DNA of 64,000 bases from positions 186,001 through 250,000 of the forward strand of contig NZ_KI912458.1 of NCBI RefSeq assembly GCF_000518605.1, read 5' to 3'. The notes beneath the pieces are model-generated. The model worked only from the letters and a program-made list of their open reading frames with translations, was not told where the DNA came from and made no database searches. Made by a program: the position numbers and the translations under genes. Shown in pieces: positions 55,715 to 64,000 of this stretch (positions within the stretch are counted from its first letter, which is position 1; each line of letters opens with the position of its first letter). The stretch is from Shewanella fidelis ATCC BAA-318 (GTDB lineage Bacteria > Pseudomonadota > Gammaproteobacteria > Enterobacterales > Shewanellaceae).

Positions 55715-56281
55715 TTACAGATCTTTTTTGCAATTGGCGAGTAGATCGATGAAAAACTGTGTCCCTTTACGCTCTGCAAAAGCAATATTGCGCTCAGGAA
55801 TAGTTTCAGGATCATCATAGTTTGCTAAAGCCTGCTCCATGCTCGATTCGCGAATGATATGCAGAGTCGGGTAAGGCGCACGGTTAGTATAGTTAGCGGC
55901 TGAATCTTGTGGTTCGTCCTCAAAGCAATAATCAGGATGAAAACTGGCTAACTGATATTCGCCTTCATAGCCCTGCTCAATGAGTAAATCGTTGGCAATA
56001 TCGACTAAGTCTAAATACAGATAAAATCCTTCAAATCCGCGAGGCATGATAAACAACGTTGTTTCAACATCAGGATGCTCATCTAAATAAGCGCATTCGT
56101 CGATAAGTGCTTGTAGCACATCTTGCATACGTGATTCATCAATTACAGCATAACGTATGCTAGCGCGCTCAACTTCACGTCGTGCAAAAGGGCAAATGTT
56201 ATATTTCATAATCACTTGCTTTACCCAGTTTTCGGTTTCAGTCGCATAGGGCTGTAATTGCTGGGGGATCACCTGAGTCAT
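55715..56281 (-). CDS. DUF1415 domain-containing protein
   Basis: 188 residues, soluble. YNICPFARREVERASIRYAV near residue 27 and FHPDYCFEDEPQDSAANYTN near 125 are typical of the DUF1415 family, conserved in gammaproteobacteria without a known role. The Cys-Pro and several His could bind metal. Between the LysE-type exporter and RNase H genes on the same strand. Confidence 0.85.
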   Translation of the reverse strand: MTQVIPQQLQPYATETENWVKQVIMKYNICPFARREVERASIRYAVIDESRMQDVLQALIDECAYLDEHPDVETTLFIMPRGFEGFYLYLDLVDIANDLLIEQGYEGEYQLASFHPDYCFEDEPQDSAANYTNRAPYPTLHIIRESSMEQALANYDDPETIPERNIAFAERKGTQFFIDLLANCKKDL

Positions 56282-56300
56282 AGGAGTTATCTTTGAAGGG

Positions 56301-56894
56301 CTATGGGGCGATCATAGGCAGGATCGACAACACAAGCAATAGCGCCATGGTGACATTAAAAATCTTTTGTTGTCTTTGATTCTTTAGTAAGCGCTTTAAT
56401 GCGACACCAAAACCTAACCACACAAAAGCACTTGGCAAGGCCACAAAAAAGAACACTAATGCAATCGTAATCACTTGTGGAGTTAGAGGTTGCGCCATCG
56501 TTGTAAAGGTTGCAATGGCACCAATCCCCATTATCCAGGCTTTGGGATTGACCCATTGAAATGCCGCCGCTTGCAAAAAGCTAAGTGGTTTTGCGGTATT
56601 TTTACCATTCATTTTGGCGCTACTACTGGCAATTAACCAAGCCAAATAGAGTAAGTAGCAAATGCCGACATATTTTATGATGCTGTGTAAAACGGGGTAG
56701 GTTTGAAATATAGCACTTAAACCTAACCCTATACCGAGCACCATAGTTGGAAAACCGATACAGATCCCTATTAAATGCGGCAAGCTGCGCTTCACGCCAA
56801 AGTTAACCCCTGATGACATCAACATAATGTTATTTGGCCCAGGCGTGATACCGGAAGAAAAAGCAAAAAGCGCAATGGTTAAAATTAGTTCCAT
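56301..56894 (-). CDS. LysE/RhtB-family amino acid exporter
   Basis: 197 residues with six predicted helices. The N-terminal signature SSGITPGPNNIMLMSSGVNF and FQWVNPKAWIMGIGAIATF are diagnostic of LysE-type efflux proteins. Substrate unknown. First gene of a likely three-gene operon with DUF1415 and RNase H. Confidence 0.9.
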   Translation of the reverse strand: MELILTIALFAFSSGITPGPNNIMLMSSGVNFGVKRSLPHLIGICIGFPTMVLGIGLGLSAIFQTYPVLHSIIKYVGICYLLYLAWLIASSSAKMNGKNTAKPLSFLQAAAFQWVNPKAWIMGIGAIATFTTMAQPLTPQVITIALVFFFVALPSAFVWLGFGVALKRLLKNQRQQKIFNVTMALLLVLSILPMIAP

Positions 56895-57782
56895 AAAAAA
56901 CTCATAAACGACGAATAGAAAAATAAGTTTACCGAGCGGTATAAAACACGCCAGATCTATGCTTTATACCTTGATGAGCGAGTTTGCAGCGAAAGCTTAA
57001 AGCATTTATCTGGATTGCTCTTCATGGTGGACACAATCGTTGTTGCGACTTTTCAGCTGTTTAGTCGTGACAGCTTAATCGTAATTAATAGCTAGCGTTA
57101 AGCCTTGGTAGTAATAAGGTATTTCTTTTTGTTATAACAAGGGCTTGATGAGTTTCTACTGCATATTTAGTCATCTTGTGTCGCTGTTTTAGGCGCATTT
57201 TAGTGTGTAAAAGTAAATAAAAATATTTTTTGACGAATTGGTAGGCAGTATTGTTTTCAATAGCGCATTAACAGAGTTGCAGTTCAATTGCATATAGAGG
57301 TAAGTGAATTTAGCGTTTTAATCCTGATTGTGTCAGCCGAAGTTACCAAAACTATTAATAAATTCAGCGGTTAATTAGTAATCAGGTTTCAGTTTGTTAT
57401 TGGTTGCTGGCGGGTTAATTTATCGTCTTTGTCTGAATGTCTCTTGCTTCTATTGACTCATTTCTGTTTAGTTTTAAAGCCTGTTTTGCTGAGTTGATTT
57501 AGCTGAGTACAAAGGTATAACGGCAGTGATAGCCATATTTTTGACTGTTGAATCTTCATTCAATTGTCATATTCACTTCATAAATCTAACTCCAGTTTTG
57601 CCATTTTTAGCACTTGATTGTGAATATTGTATAAATTATAAATTTAAATGTCTTTTTAACAAAAGATTAACAATTATAAAAATATAACAGTCTAAACACG
57701 GTAAGCAGTGCTAAAAACAGCATTGATCACTTTTAAGCATTAGGTGATTTCGCCAAACGACCGTGCAGAATTGGAGTTACAT
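56895..57782. other. long intergenic region upstream of the collagenase gene
   Basis: About 890 bases between divergent genes, AT-rich, with no ORF that I support. A 12-base palindrome TTGTTATAACAA lies at 57129-57140. Must contain the collagenase promoter. Confidence 0.45.
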
Positions 57783-60698
57783 ATGTCAATCAAGTCATCT
57801 AATGTATGGATAAAGAAAACGCAGTTTAAAATGCATGCTATTGCTCTTGCCTGTTCAGCGGTTATGCTGCCGGGTATCGCGGTTGCTAAAGATCAACAAA
57901 CTGCAAAAGTGACCGAAGCTGCAAAACCTGCTCATGGTGTTGCTAATAAAAATAAGCGTTTTGAGAAAGGGGCAAATATCCCCGGCCAACAACGTGGTGT
58001 TGATACCAGTACGCGTCAACAAGCGCCGAAGAGTAAGCCTGCAAAAAAGATTGAAGGACCAATGGGCAACCTTGGGCCTGCTGCTGAAGCAGAAAGTAAT
58101 GTTTGTAGCAGTGAGCTTGCTAATTTAACAGGACAGGCGTTATTCGACTTTGTTCGACAAGCTGATATTTCTTGTATTTCTGAGCTTTACTCGCGTAACG
58201 ATGCTGCATCTGTAGCTGCCTATCAAGTGGAAAATGTGGTTGCGGTTGCTAACCAAACCAAGAATATTGCTGCAAGCTACGATAGCCGCAATGGCCTTGA
58301 AATGCGTAACTTGTTCTATTTTTTACGCGGCGCATTTTATATCGAATTCTATAATGATGATTTAACTTATAGTGATACCCAAGCAGCTGATGCTGTTTAC
58401 TCGGCACTGGCTGAGTATGCTAAAAACCCGCATTTATTTGATTTGAGCCAAAATGCAGGTGATACCTTATCCGAGTTCTTTACTTCTTGGTCAAGTGCCG
58501 ATCATATTCTAGAAAGTGTGCCGGTTATTACCGATTATCTACAACGCTTTAATGCAGATTTCTTAGCGAGTAATCGCCATCGTGCGGCATTAACAAGTGC
58601 GTTAACAACACTGTATTACGGTAGTTGGGCTGAAGATTACAACAAAAAGGCCATGGAACATGGTGACTTGATTGACGCTCTGCTAAATATTGCGACCAGC
58701 GACTACATCATTAATTCTGCTTATCAATATGAGTCAACAGATGCCTTTCATGAGTTTGGTCGCTTCTACGAATATCAGCAGTACTGGAACTTACCGCAAA
58801 GCTTAAAAACTCGCCTTAATGATGGCGTGCAGTTATACATGAGCAAGTTTGAGCGTATGTCGGCTGAGTGGGCTGATGGTGCTGGATACCTTGATTACTA
58901 TAATCCTGGTGATTGCGAGCAGTTTGGTATTTGTGGTTGGGAGGAAGAGCTAGAGCAAACGGCACTACCAATTAATTACAACTGTAGCGACACGATTTAT
59001 ATTCGTGCCCAGCAGCTAACGAATAGTGAGTTGCAAGACTCATGTGATCTTATGGGAGCAGAAGAAACCCTATTCCATAATGTGTTGGCAACGGGTTATC
59101 AACCAGTGGCAGATGATCTTAACGAAAGCTTAGAGGTTAATATCTTCGATAGTTACGACGACTATGCTCAATATGCTGGAGTGATTTTTGGAATTAGTAC
59201 CGATAATGGCGGTATGTATTTAGAGGGCACGCCATCTCAAGAGGGGAACCAAGCCCGATTTATTGCCCATGAAGCAACTTGGACGGAAGACATTTTAGTT
59301 TGGAACCTCAAACATGAATATGTGCACTATCTCGACGGCCGCTTTAACTTATACGGTGCATTCAACTACTTTGATATTGATACCGGCAAATCAGTGTGGT
59401 GGTCTGAGGGTTTAGCTGAATATATCTCTAAGCAAAACCGCAATGATGGTGCGATTGGGTTAGCTCGCTCACAAGCTTATAGCCTAAGTGAGATCTTAGC
59501 TAACACATATAATAGTGGCTCAGAGCGTGTGTACAGCTGGGGTTATTTAGCAGTGCGTTTCATGTTTGAAAAACATCGTGCTGATGTTGATGCGCTGCTC
59601 GTGCTTGCCCGTGGTGGTGATGCTGCAGGCTGGTTAGCATATATCGATAATACGATTGGTCAAAACTACAATAGTGAGTGGAATGACTGGTTATTAAGTG
59701 TTAGCAGCAATGACGAAACCATAGATCCAGGTATTGTTGAGCCGGTGGATTCTGATGGTGATGGGGTTGCAGATCATTTAGATGACTTCCCATTTGATCC
59801 TAATGAAACTCGAGATACCGATGGCGATGGAGTCGGCGATAATGCTGACGCATTCCCGAACGATGCGAGCGAAACCACAGATAGTGATGGTGACGGCTAT
59901 GGTGATAACTCCGATGTTTTCCCGAATGATCCAACGGAGTGGGCTGACTCTGACGGTGATGGCATAGGAGATAATGCCGATATTGATGACCCCGTTGAGC
60001 CTGTCGAGCATTGTGGTGTTGCCACAATTACCGATGGTAATCTCACCCAAGATCAAACTGAGTGTGTGGCTGGTCGCGACATCAACTACTTCTACACTTA
60101 TATAGATGAAGATAACACGCCGCTTTATATCAACACTGCTGGTGGTAATGGTGACGTTGATGTGTACTTCAATCAGACTATTTGGGCTAAGCCATCAGCA
60201 TATACCGCAAAAGCAACGACTGAGGGTAACTATGAACAGCTTAATGTTATTGCAAACCGTGGTTGGGTTTATATCAGTCTAGTGGCAAATACTGAGTATG
60301 ACGGTGTAAGTTTAAGTGTAAGCTTAACGGATGGTGGTGATACAGGCACTCAACCTGTTGCAGTTGCTGATGCGTGCGCAACACAATCACCATATAGCTA
60401 TGGTGGCGTTGAATATGGTGAGGCAATCTGTATTGCTGATGGTCATTCTAGTTACTACTTCTATGTACCAGCAGGCACAGCAGAGATAACCGTTGCTAGC
60501 GGCCATGGTAGCGGCGATGTAAACCTATACGGTAATAGCCAAACTTGGGCAGGACCTAACTCATTTGAGGTTAAGTCTGAAAACCAAGGCAACGTTGAAA
60601 GCTTAACCATAACTACACCAAGCGAAGGTTGGTATTACATTAGCGCTGATGGTGCACCTTCAAGCACAGGGGCAAGCTTAGTGGTAAACATTAAGTAG
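57783..60698 (+). CDS. secreted M9-family collagenase
   Basis: A 971-residue secreted zinc metalloprotease of the Vibrio/Clostridium collagenase family. Signal peptide ending near PGIAVAKD; zinc motif HEYVH at 511-515 and the third ligand Glu in WWSEGLAEY. From about 656 to 736 come four thrombospondin-type-3 repeats (DSDGDGVADHLDDF, DTDGDGVGDNADAF and so on), calcium-binding. Two PPC domains follow at about 745-850 and 860-971. I start at the ATG at 57783, which follows TTGGAGTTACAT. Monocistronic, ended by a strong terminator. It would let the cell digest animal connective tissue or detritus. Confidence 0.94.
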   Translation: MSIKSSNVWIKKTQFKMHAIALACSAVMLPGIAVAKDQQTAKVTEAAKPAHGVANKNKRFEKGANIPGQQRGVDTSTRQQAPKSKPAKKIEGPMGNLGPAAEAESNVCSSELANLTGQALFDFVRQADISCISELYSRNDAASVAAYQVENVVAVANQTKNIAASYDSRNGLEMRNLFYFLRGAFYIEFYNDDLTYSDTQAADAVYSALAEYAKNPHLFDLSQNAGDTLSEFFTSWSSADHILESVPVITDYLQRFNADFLASNRHRAALTSALTTLYYGSWAEDYNKKAMEHGDLIDALLNIATSDYIINSAYQYESTDAFHEFGRFYEYQQYWNLPQSLKTRLNDGVQLYMSKFERMSAEWADGAGYLDYYNPGDCEQFGICGWEEELEQTALPINYNCSDTIYIRAQQLTNSELQDSCDLMGAEETLFHNVLATGYQPVADDLNESLEVNIFDSYDDYAQYAGVIFGISTDNGGMYLEGTPSQEGNQARFIAHEATWTEDILVWNLKHEYVHYLDGRFNLYGAFNYFDIDTGKSVWWSEGLAEYISKQNRNDGAIGLARSQAYSLSEILANTYNSGSERVYSWGYLAVRFMFEKHRADVDALLVLARGGDAAGWLAYIDNTIGQNYNSEWNDWLLSVSSNDETIDPGIVEPVDSDGDGVADHLDDFPFDPNETRDTDGDGVGDNADAFPNDASETTDSDGDGYGDNSDVFPNDPTEWADSDGDGIGDNADIDDPVEPVEHCGVATITDGNLTQDQTECVAGRDINYFYTYIDEDNTPLYINTAGGNGDVDVYFNQTIWAKPSAYTAKATTEGNYEQLNVIANRGWVYISLVANTEYDGVSLSVSLTDGGDTGTQPVAVADACATQSPYSYGGVEYGEAICIADGHSSYYFYVPAGTAEITVASGHGSGDVNLYGNSQTWAGPNSFEVKSENQGNVESLTITTPSEGWYYISADGAPSSTGASLVVNIK

Positions 60699-60747
60699 TA
60701 GATTATTGCAGTGCACCATGGGACTAGCGATATAAGCTAACCCTTTT

Positions 60748-60777
60748 AAAGCCGGCGTTTAAGCGCCGGCTTTTTTT
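60748..60777 (+). terminator. terminator of the collagenase gene
   Basis: AAAGCCGGCG and CGCCGGCTTT with a six-base loop, followed by TTTT. Confidence 0.93.
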
Positions 60778-60863
60778 ATGGCTGTCGACACAAAGGTCGA
60801 GTCAGGTTAGGTTAATGGTTGTAGTGATAGCCTGAAATCAGATACAAGAAGGACTTTAAACTG

Positions 60864-61433
60864 ATGATAAATAAAATACTGATGATATTAGTTGGACTCG
60901 TTTTAGTTTTAGGTTGCAGTTCAACTGATAGTGAGCAACAACAAATGGCCGCAACTCGCACCACTATGGTGATAAGTGGTGATCTAAGCTCGTTAAATAC
61001 CAGCTCAAAAGCCTTTGCTTGGCATCCCACTATGTTTGCGGTACATGCTAATGACGCGCTTGATAGTGACGTGATTATTCAGCATATGCGAAATGCGATC
61101 ACCAAAGTGATGCAAACTAAGGGCTATCATCTTGCTAAAGCCAATGAAACCCCAAGTGTGCTGGTGGGGTACGGTTTAGCGCTAGAGTCAGAAATGAGTG
61201 ATAAAGAGATCTTACAAAAAGCGGGCTTGGTAGCTGGCTTATCTACCGAGGGGGTTGCAGATAAATATGAAAAGGGCTCGGTGTTGGTGGCACTATTTAA
61301 CCCGAGGACGCCAATGCCTGTTTGGCGAGTATTGGCACAGGGATTTACCGACCTTGATAAAACACCATTACAGCGAGAACAGCGCTTTGAGCAGTTGCTT
61401 GCTACTATGCTTAAGCCATTACCCACGTTATAG
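60864..61433 (+). CDS. DUF4136 domain-containing lipoprotein
   Basis: 189 residues, lipobox VLGC with Cys18. The mature part (FAWHPTMFAVHANDALDSDV, then AITKVMQTKGYHLAKANETP) follows the DUF4136 pattern, an envelope fold of unknown role. AAGGACTTTAAACTG precedes the ATG. Alone on its transcript. Confidence 0.85.
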   Translation: MINKILMILVGLVLVLGCSSTDSEQQQMAATRTTMVISGDLSSLNTSSKAFAWHPTMFAVHANDALDSDVIIQHMRNAITKVMQTKGYHLAKANETPSVLVGYGLALESEMSDKEILQKAGLVAGLSTEGVADKYEKGSVLVALFNPRTPMPVWRVLAQGFTDLDKTPLQREQRFEQLLATMLKPLPTL

Positions 61434-61558
61434 CGAGTAAGTGGTACGCAGTATTATAGTGACATAAGGATTTAAGCAATACAGCTCTTTGATACCAATT
61501 ACTGAGATCAGGACTATATTGTTGTAGTGTTATCGCCATAAACGCAGAAGGAATACTG

Positions 61559-61975
61559 ATGAACTTAATTAAAGCGGCAGTACTTATTAGCAGTTTAATG
61601 ATGAGCCTAACAGGCTACGCTGATGAGTGGGTCAAGGTTGCAGAGAAAACCGTTAACTACAAAACAGAGACTGATAAAGTTAGTGTTAAGAAAGCACAAA
61701 GACAGGCTAGCCATATAAAGTTGGTTTGCACCCAAGGTACGGTCAACATGCATAAGATTGAGTTAGTGATGGCTGACGGTAGCGATAAGCAAGTTAATAA
61801 TTTGGGCGTATTAACCAAAGGCTTATCAAGCCGCAGTATTAGTGTGCCAGAAGGCGAGTTAAAGTCGATTGAGTTAACCTATGACAGTATTGGTAGCCAG
61901 ACACTCGGAGTAGTTGGAGCTACTAAGAAAGGTAAACTAGAGGTGATGGTTAAGCTTAAAGCTGACAAAGATTAA
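61559..61975 (+). CDS. DUF2541 family secreted protein
   Basis: 138 residues with a signal peptide ending near LTGYADEW. The mature domain (VSVKKAQRQASHIKLVCTQG, then SRSISVPEGELKSIELTYDS) is the DUF2541 pattern, found in enterobacteria and Shewanella without a known function. AGAAGGAATACTG precedes the ATG. Followed by a strong terminator. Confidence 0.83.
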   Translation: MNLIKAAVLISSLMMSLTGYADEWVKVAEKTVNYKTETDKVSVKKAQRQASHIKLVCTQGTVNMHKIELVMADGSDKQVNNLGVLTKGLSSRSISVPEGELKSIELTYDSIGSQTLGVVGATKKGKLEVMVKLKADKD

Positions 61976-61986
61976 CTATTTATGCA

Positions 61987-62015
61987 AACAAGCCCTGTTG
62001 GTTACAGGGCTTGTT
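61987..62015. terminator. terminator between DUF2541 and DUF2797 genes
   Basis: AACAAGCCCTGT and ACAGGGCTTGTT form a twelve-base perfect stem with a five-base loop; usable by both convergent genes. Confidence 0.88.
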
Positions 62016-62035
62016 ACTAAGATGTCTGTTAGCGC

Positions 62036-62854
62036 TTATAGACTGACACTTATTTCATAAGAGCCAAACTTGCGCATATTGATGACACCGGTATCAAAAA
62101 TCAAATACTGGCCTTTTATGCCCAACAAAATACCTGACACTTCGGGATTTTTATCAAAATTGTGTGAGCTAATTTTGCTAGGGAAAGTCGTTACCGGATA
62201 ATTAATCGTTTGGATCTCTTCATCAAGCGCAGTTACCGCAAATTCACCATGCTCTGCACTGATCTCTGTTAACCGTGCTGCAATTTGTGGTACTAAGCTT
62301 GCTGCTTGAGCTTTCAAATCGATATCGTCAGCATTGCCTTTTAACATTGCACGCCAATTGGTTTTATCTGCGATTAACTCAGCAAGTGCGGTTTCTACTA
62401 GACCTGAAAGCAAACGTGTCTCTACTTTAAAGATCGGTAAACCTTGAGTTGCCCCTTGATCTATCCAGCGGGTCGGGAGTTGCGTATGTCGAGTGATGCC
62501 CACCTTAATACCAGATGTATTTGATAAATAAACGTAGTGCGGCACAAAACAGTTAGCTTCGCCCCATGATGGCTCACGGCAAGTTCCAGCAGCAAAGTGG
62601 CAGGTTTCAGGTTTCATAATGCACATATCGCAGCTAGCTAGCTTTTGCATACACACATAGCAATGGCCCTGAGAGTAACTTTTTTTAGTTTTTTTGCCAC
62701 AGTTACAGCAAAGAATTTTACCTGTATGAGTTAGCGTCAGTTGGCTACCAATAAGAGGATTTAAATCCAGTAACTCTTCACCAACAGGCAGCTGATATTG
62801 CACCACATTATTCTCATCTAAGTGGCTGCGCATTTTTCTTAACGTTCCAAGCAT
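62036..62854 (-). CDS. DUF2797 domain-containing zinc-finger protein
   Basis: 272 residues. Cysteine pairs CCNCGKK, CYVCMQK and CDMCIMKPETC, with a further Cys in AGTCREPSW, suggest one or two zinc sites in the N-terminal half. The next segment YVYLSNTSGIKVGITRHTQL resembles the GIY-YIG nuclease core, then DQGATQGLPIFKV. No nuclease activity can be claimed. Conserved in gammaproteobacteria. Monocistronic. Confidence 0.83.
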   Translation of the reverse strand: MLGTLRKMRSHLDENNVVQYQLPVGEELLDLNPLIGSQLTLTHTGKILCCNCGKKTKKSYSQGHCYVCMQKLASCDMCIMKPETCHFAAGTCREPSWGEANCFVPHYVYLSNTSGIKVGITRHTQLPTRWIDQGATQGLPIFKVETRLLSGLVETALAELIADKTNWRAMLKGNADDIDLKAQAASLVPQIAARLTEISAEHGEFAVTALDEEIQTINYPVTTFPSKISSHNFDKNPEVSGILLGIKGQYLIFDTGVINMRKFGSYEISVSL

Positions 62855-63051
62855 GATATTTCTATTTTTATCAGTATTTGCCTTAGTCTAACAGATTGTT
62901 AAACCAGATTTGGAATGGTTTTTCCGATTGCCTGAATTGGCATATTATTATGTTCAGCTCATGGTCGTGAATAACAAGTGTTATTGGAAACCGATGATTT
63001 TAATTTATACTGTTTGTATTAAATCAGTGATAGATATTGGCGAACAAATAG

Positions 63052-63594
63052 ATGGACATTCAAACCGTTTGGCAGGCATACCGAGACAATATCAAGGCAT
63101 TTCTCAAAGCCAAAGTGTCAAACCCTGATGATGTTGATGATCTACTGCAGGAGATCTTGATTAAGACTTTTGATAATCTGCATTCGGTACAGTCAGAGGC
63201 AAAAATTAAGTCTTGGTTATATCAAGTTGCCAATAACGCGATCATAGATTTTTATCGTAAACGTGGTCGTGTGGCGCAACTTGAAGGTGAAGCGTTATGG
63301 TATCAACAAGATGAGGAAAGTAACGAACAGGCACTTTCTCGCTGTATTGAACCATTTATCAATGCGTTACCTGAAGATAGCTCGGCGTTATTAACGGCAA
63401 TTGATCTTCATGGGCAATCACAAAAACAATATGCTGCAGAGCATGGTATTAGCTATTCAACACTTAAGTCTCGAGTGCAAAAATCCCGTGAGCGGCTACG
63501 TGGGCTGTATGAAGAATGCTGCCACTTGTCACTGGATAAACAGGGAAATGTTGTAGATTTTGAACCTAAAGATAGCAATTGTAAGGGCTGTTAG
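63052..63594 (+). CDS. sigZ: RNA polymerase sigma factor SigZ (ECF type)
   Basis: 180 residues. Region 2 is DVDDLLQEILIKTFDNLHSV with KIKSWLYQVANNAIIDFYRK; region 4 near residue 130 is KQYAAEHGISYSTLKSRVQKS. The protein ends DSNCKGC, a cysteine pair typical of SigZ. No anti-sigma gene is adjacent, which fits SigZ. Not preceded by a clear ribosome binding site apart from a weak TGGCGAA. Confidence 0.88.
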   Translation: MDIQTVWQAYRDNIKAFLKAKVSNPDDVDDLLQEILIKTFDNLHSVQSEAKIKSWLYQVANNAIIDFYRKRGRVAQLEGEALWYQQDEESNEQALSRCIEPFINALPEDSSALLTAIDLHGQSQKQYAAEHGISYSTLKSRVQKSRERLRGLYEECCHLSLDKQGNVVDFEPKDSNCKGC

Positions 63595-63612
63595 TTTGCA
63601 TTTAGGTACAGC

Positions 63613-63645
63613 CAGACTCGATAATAAATGATGTAATCGAGTCTG
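63613..63645. terminator. terminator between sigZ and the decarboxylase gene
   Basis: CAGACTCGAT and ATCGAGTCTG form a ten-base stem with a 13-base loop, a short T-rich tail on the plus strand. Confidence 0.7.
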
Positions 63646-63657
63646 CTGTTTACAGGG

Positions 63658-64000
63658 TTAGCTTTGTGCAAGTTGTAATAGTTTAGGTAAGAAACGCGTA
63701 TCACTATTGGCTATTTGAGTTTGCTCGGCAAGCACTTGCTGTAAGATCTCATGAGTCGTGAGCGGGTTTGCCAATACCACTCTAAACACAACGGCCTTGA
63801 TATCCATTAGCTGGTGGTTCTCTGGATTGATTCGAGTACGAGATACAAATGAAGTACCTTGTTCACGTTGTGTTTTTTGCACAAACTTAGTTAAGCCATC
63901 AAGTAAGGTATTAAACTGCTTGAGGGTTTCGGTATCACCGGTTTCGCGAGCATTCGCCATTGCCAGTTGCACTGATTGTGGTACATAGCGGTAGGTTAAC
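63658..64000 (-). CDS. C-terminal part of a PLP-dependent decarboxylase (PanP-like)
   Basis: The frame runs open from the window edge to a stop at 63658, giving about 113 residues. SFVSRTRINPENHQLMDIKA with VVFRVVLANPLTTHEILQQV is the C-terminal domain of group II PLP decarboxylases; in Shewanella and Vibrio the best match I recall is the aspartate decarboxylase PanP, which makes beta-alanine. The lysine and catalytic core lie outside the window, so the exact substrate is not certain. Confidence 0.75.
   Translation of the reverse strand, partial: LTYRYVPQSVQLAMANARETGDTETLKQFNTLLDGLTKFVQKTQREQGTSFVSRTRINPENHQLMDIKAVVFRVVLANPLTTHEILQQVLAEQTQIANSDTRFLPKLLQLAQS

Noticed and set aside
57129..57140. 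Palindrome TTGTTATAACAA upstream of the collagenase gene
   Set aside because: Simple AT-rich dyad more than 600 bases from the gene start, with no second copy.

Overview
The window looks like chromosomal DNA from a Shewanella species or a very close gammaproteobacterial relative. The gene order hydA-hydB-cytochrome b-hydG-hydX-hydE-hydF is, from memory, that of Shewanella. So is the valine/branched-chain catabolic run beginning with a thiolase and mmsA near metA. A urocanate reductase locus, an OmpW with an FNR-type box and an SOS-linked chromosomal integron fit the same picture: a respiratorily versatile, probably marine facultative anaerobe. No rRNA, tRNA, CRISPR array, insertion sequence or prophage was recognised.

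Layout. 1-1.1 kb: the tail of an unidentified gene and a kinase-fold protein. 1.2-7.9 kb (minus): a complete periplasmic [FeFe]-hydrogenase operon with all three maturases and the accessory gene hydX. 8.8-13.1 kb: two small membrane proteins, ompW, an SDR gene, then a lipoprotein-metA pair behind a MetJ-type operator with a hairpin over the metA ribosome binding site. 13.1-18.6 kb (minus): a four-gene chaperone-usher fimbrial operon and a LuxR-type regulator. 19-27 kb: a seven-gene valine/acyl-CoA degradation cluster behind a LiuR-like operator. 27.3-34.3 kb: a small membrane protein, an S9-peptidase-like lipoprotein that appears to have lost its catalytic Ser and His, a divergent cueR/copA pair sharing a long-spacer MerR-type promoter, and the ABC-F protein YbiT.

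34.5-40.8 kb is a chromosomal integron: an integrase on the minus strand with a LexA box at its promoter, a putative attI, and ten plus-strand cassettes, each with an attC-like site. Their products are mostly small membrane or unknown proteins, with a TonB-C lipoprotein, a leucine-rich-repeat protein, a SHOCT-like protein and an Imm26-like protein. The last two attC sites are degenerate.

41-43.7 kb: a glyoxalase-family gene split by one in-frame TAG, then nupC behind a long leader that can fold, then a DUF2059 gene. 44.1-52.7 kb: a porin, a LuxR-type regulator, an OmpR/histidine-kinase pair, and the operon for a Tsx-like channel, UrdA, ApbE and a tiny membrane ORF. Three copies of an 8-base motif lie in the promoter region of that last operon. 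UrdA would reduce urocanate in the periplasm as an electron acceptor, ApbE would attach its FMN, and the Tsx-like channel may admit the substrate. 52.8-64 kb: housekeeping and conserved hypothetical genes (M17 aminopeptidase, LETM1-like protein, RNase H, DUF1415, LysE exporter, DUF4136, DUF2541, DUF2797, SigZ), a secreted M9 collagenase with calcium-binding repeats, and the end of a PLP-dependent decarboxylase cut by the window edge.
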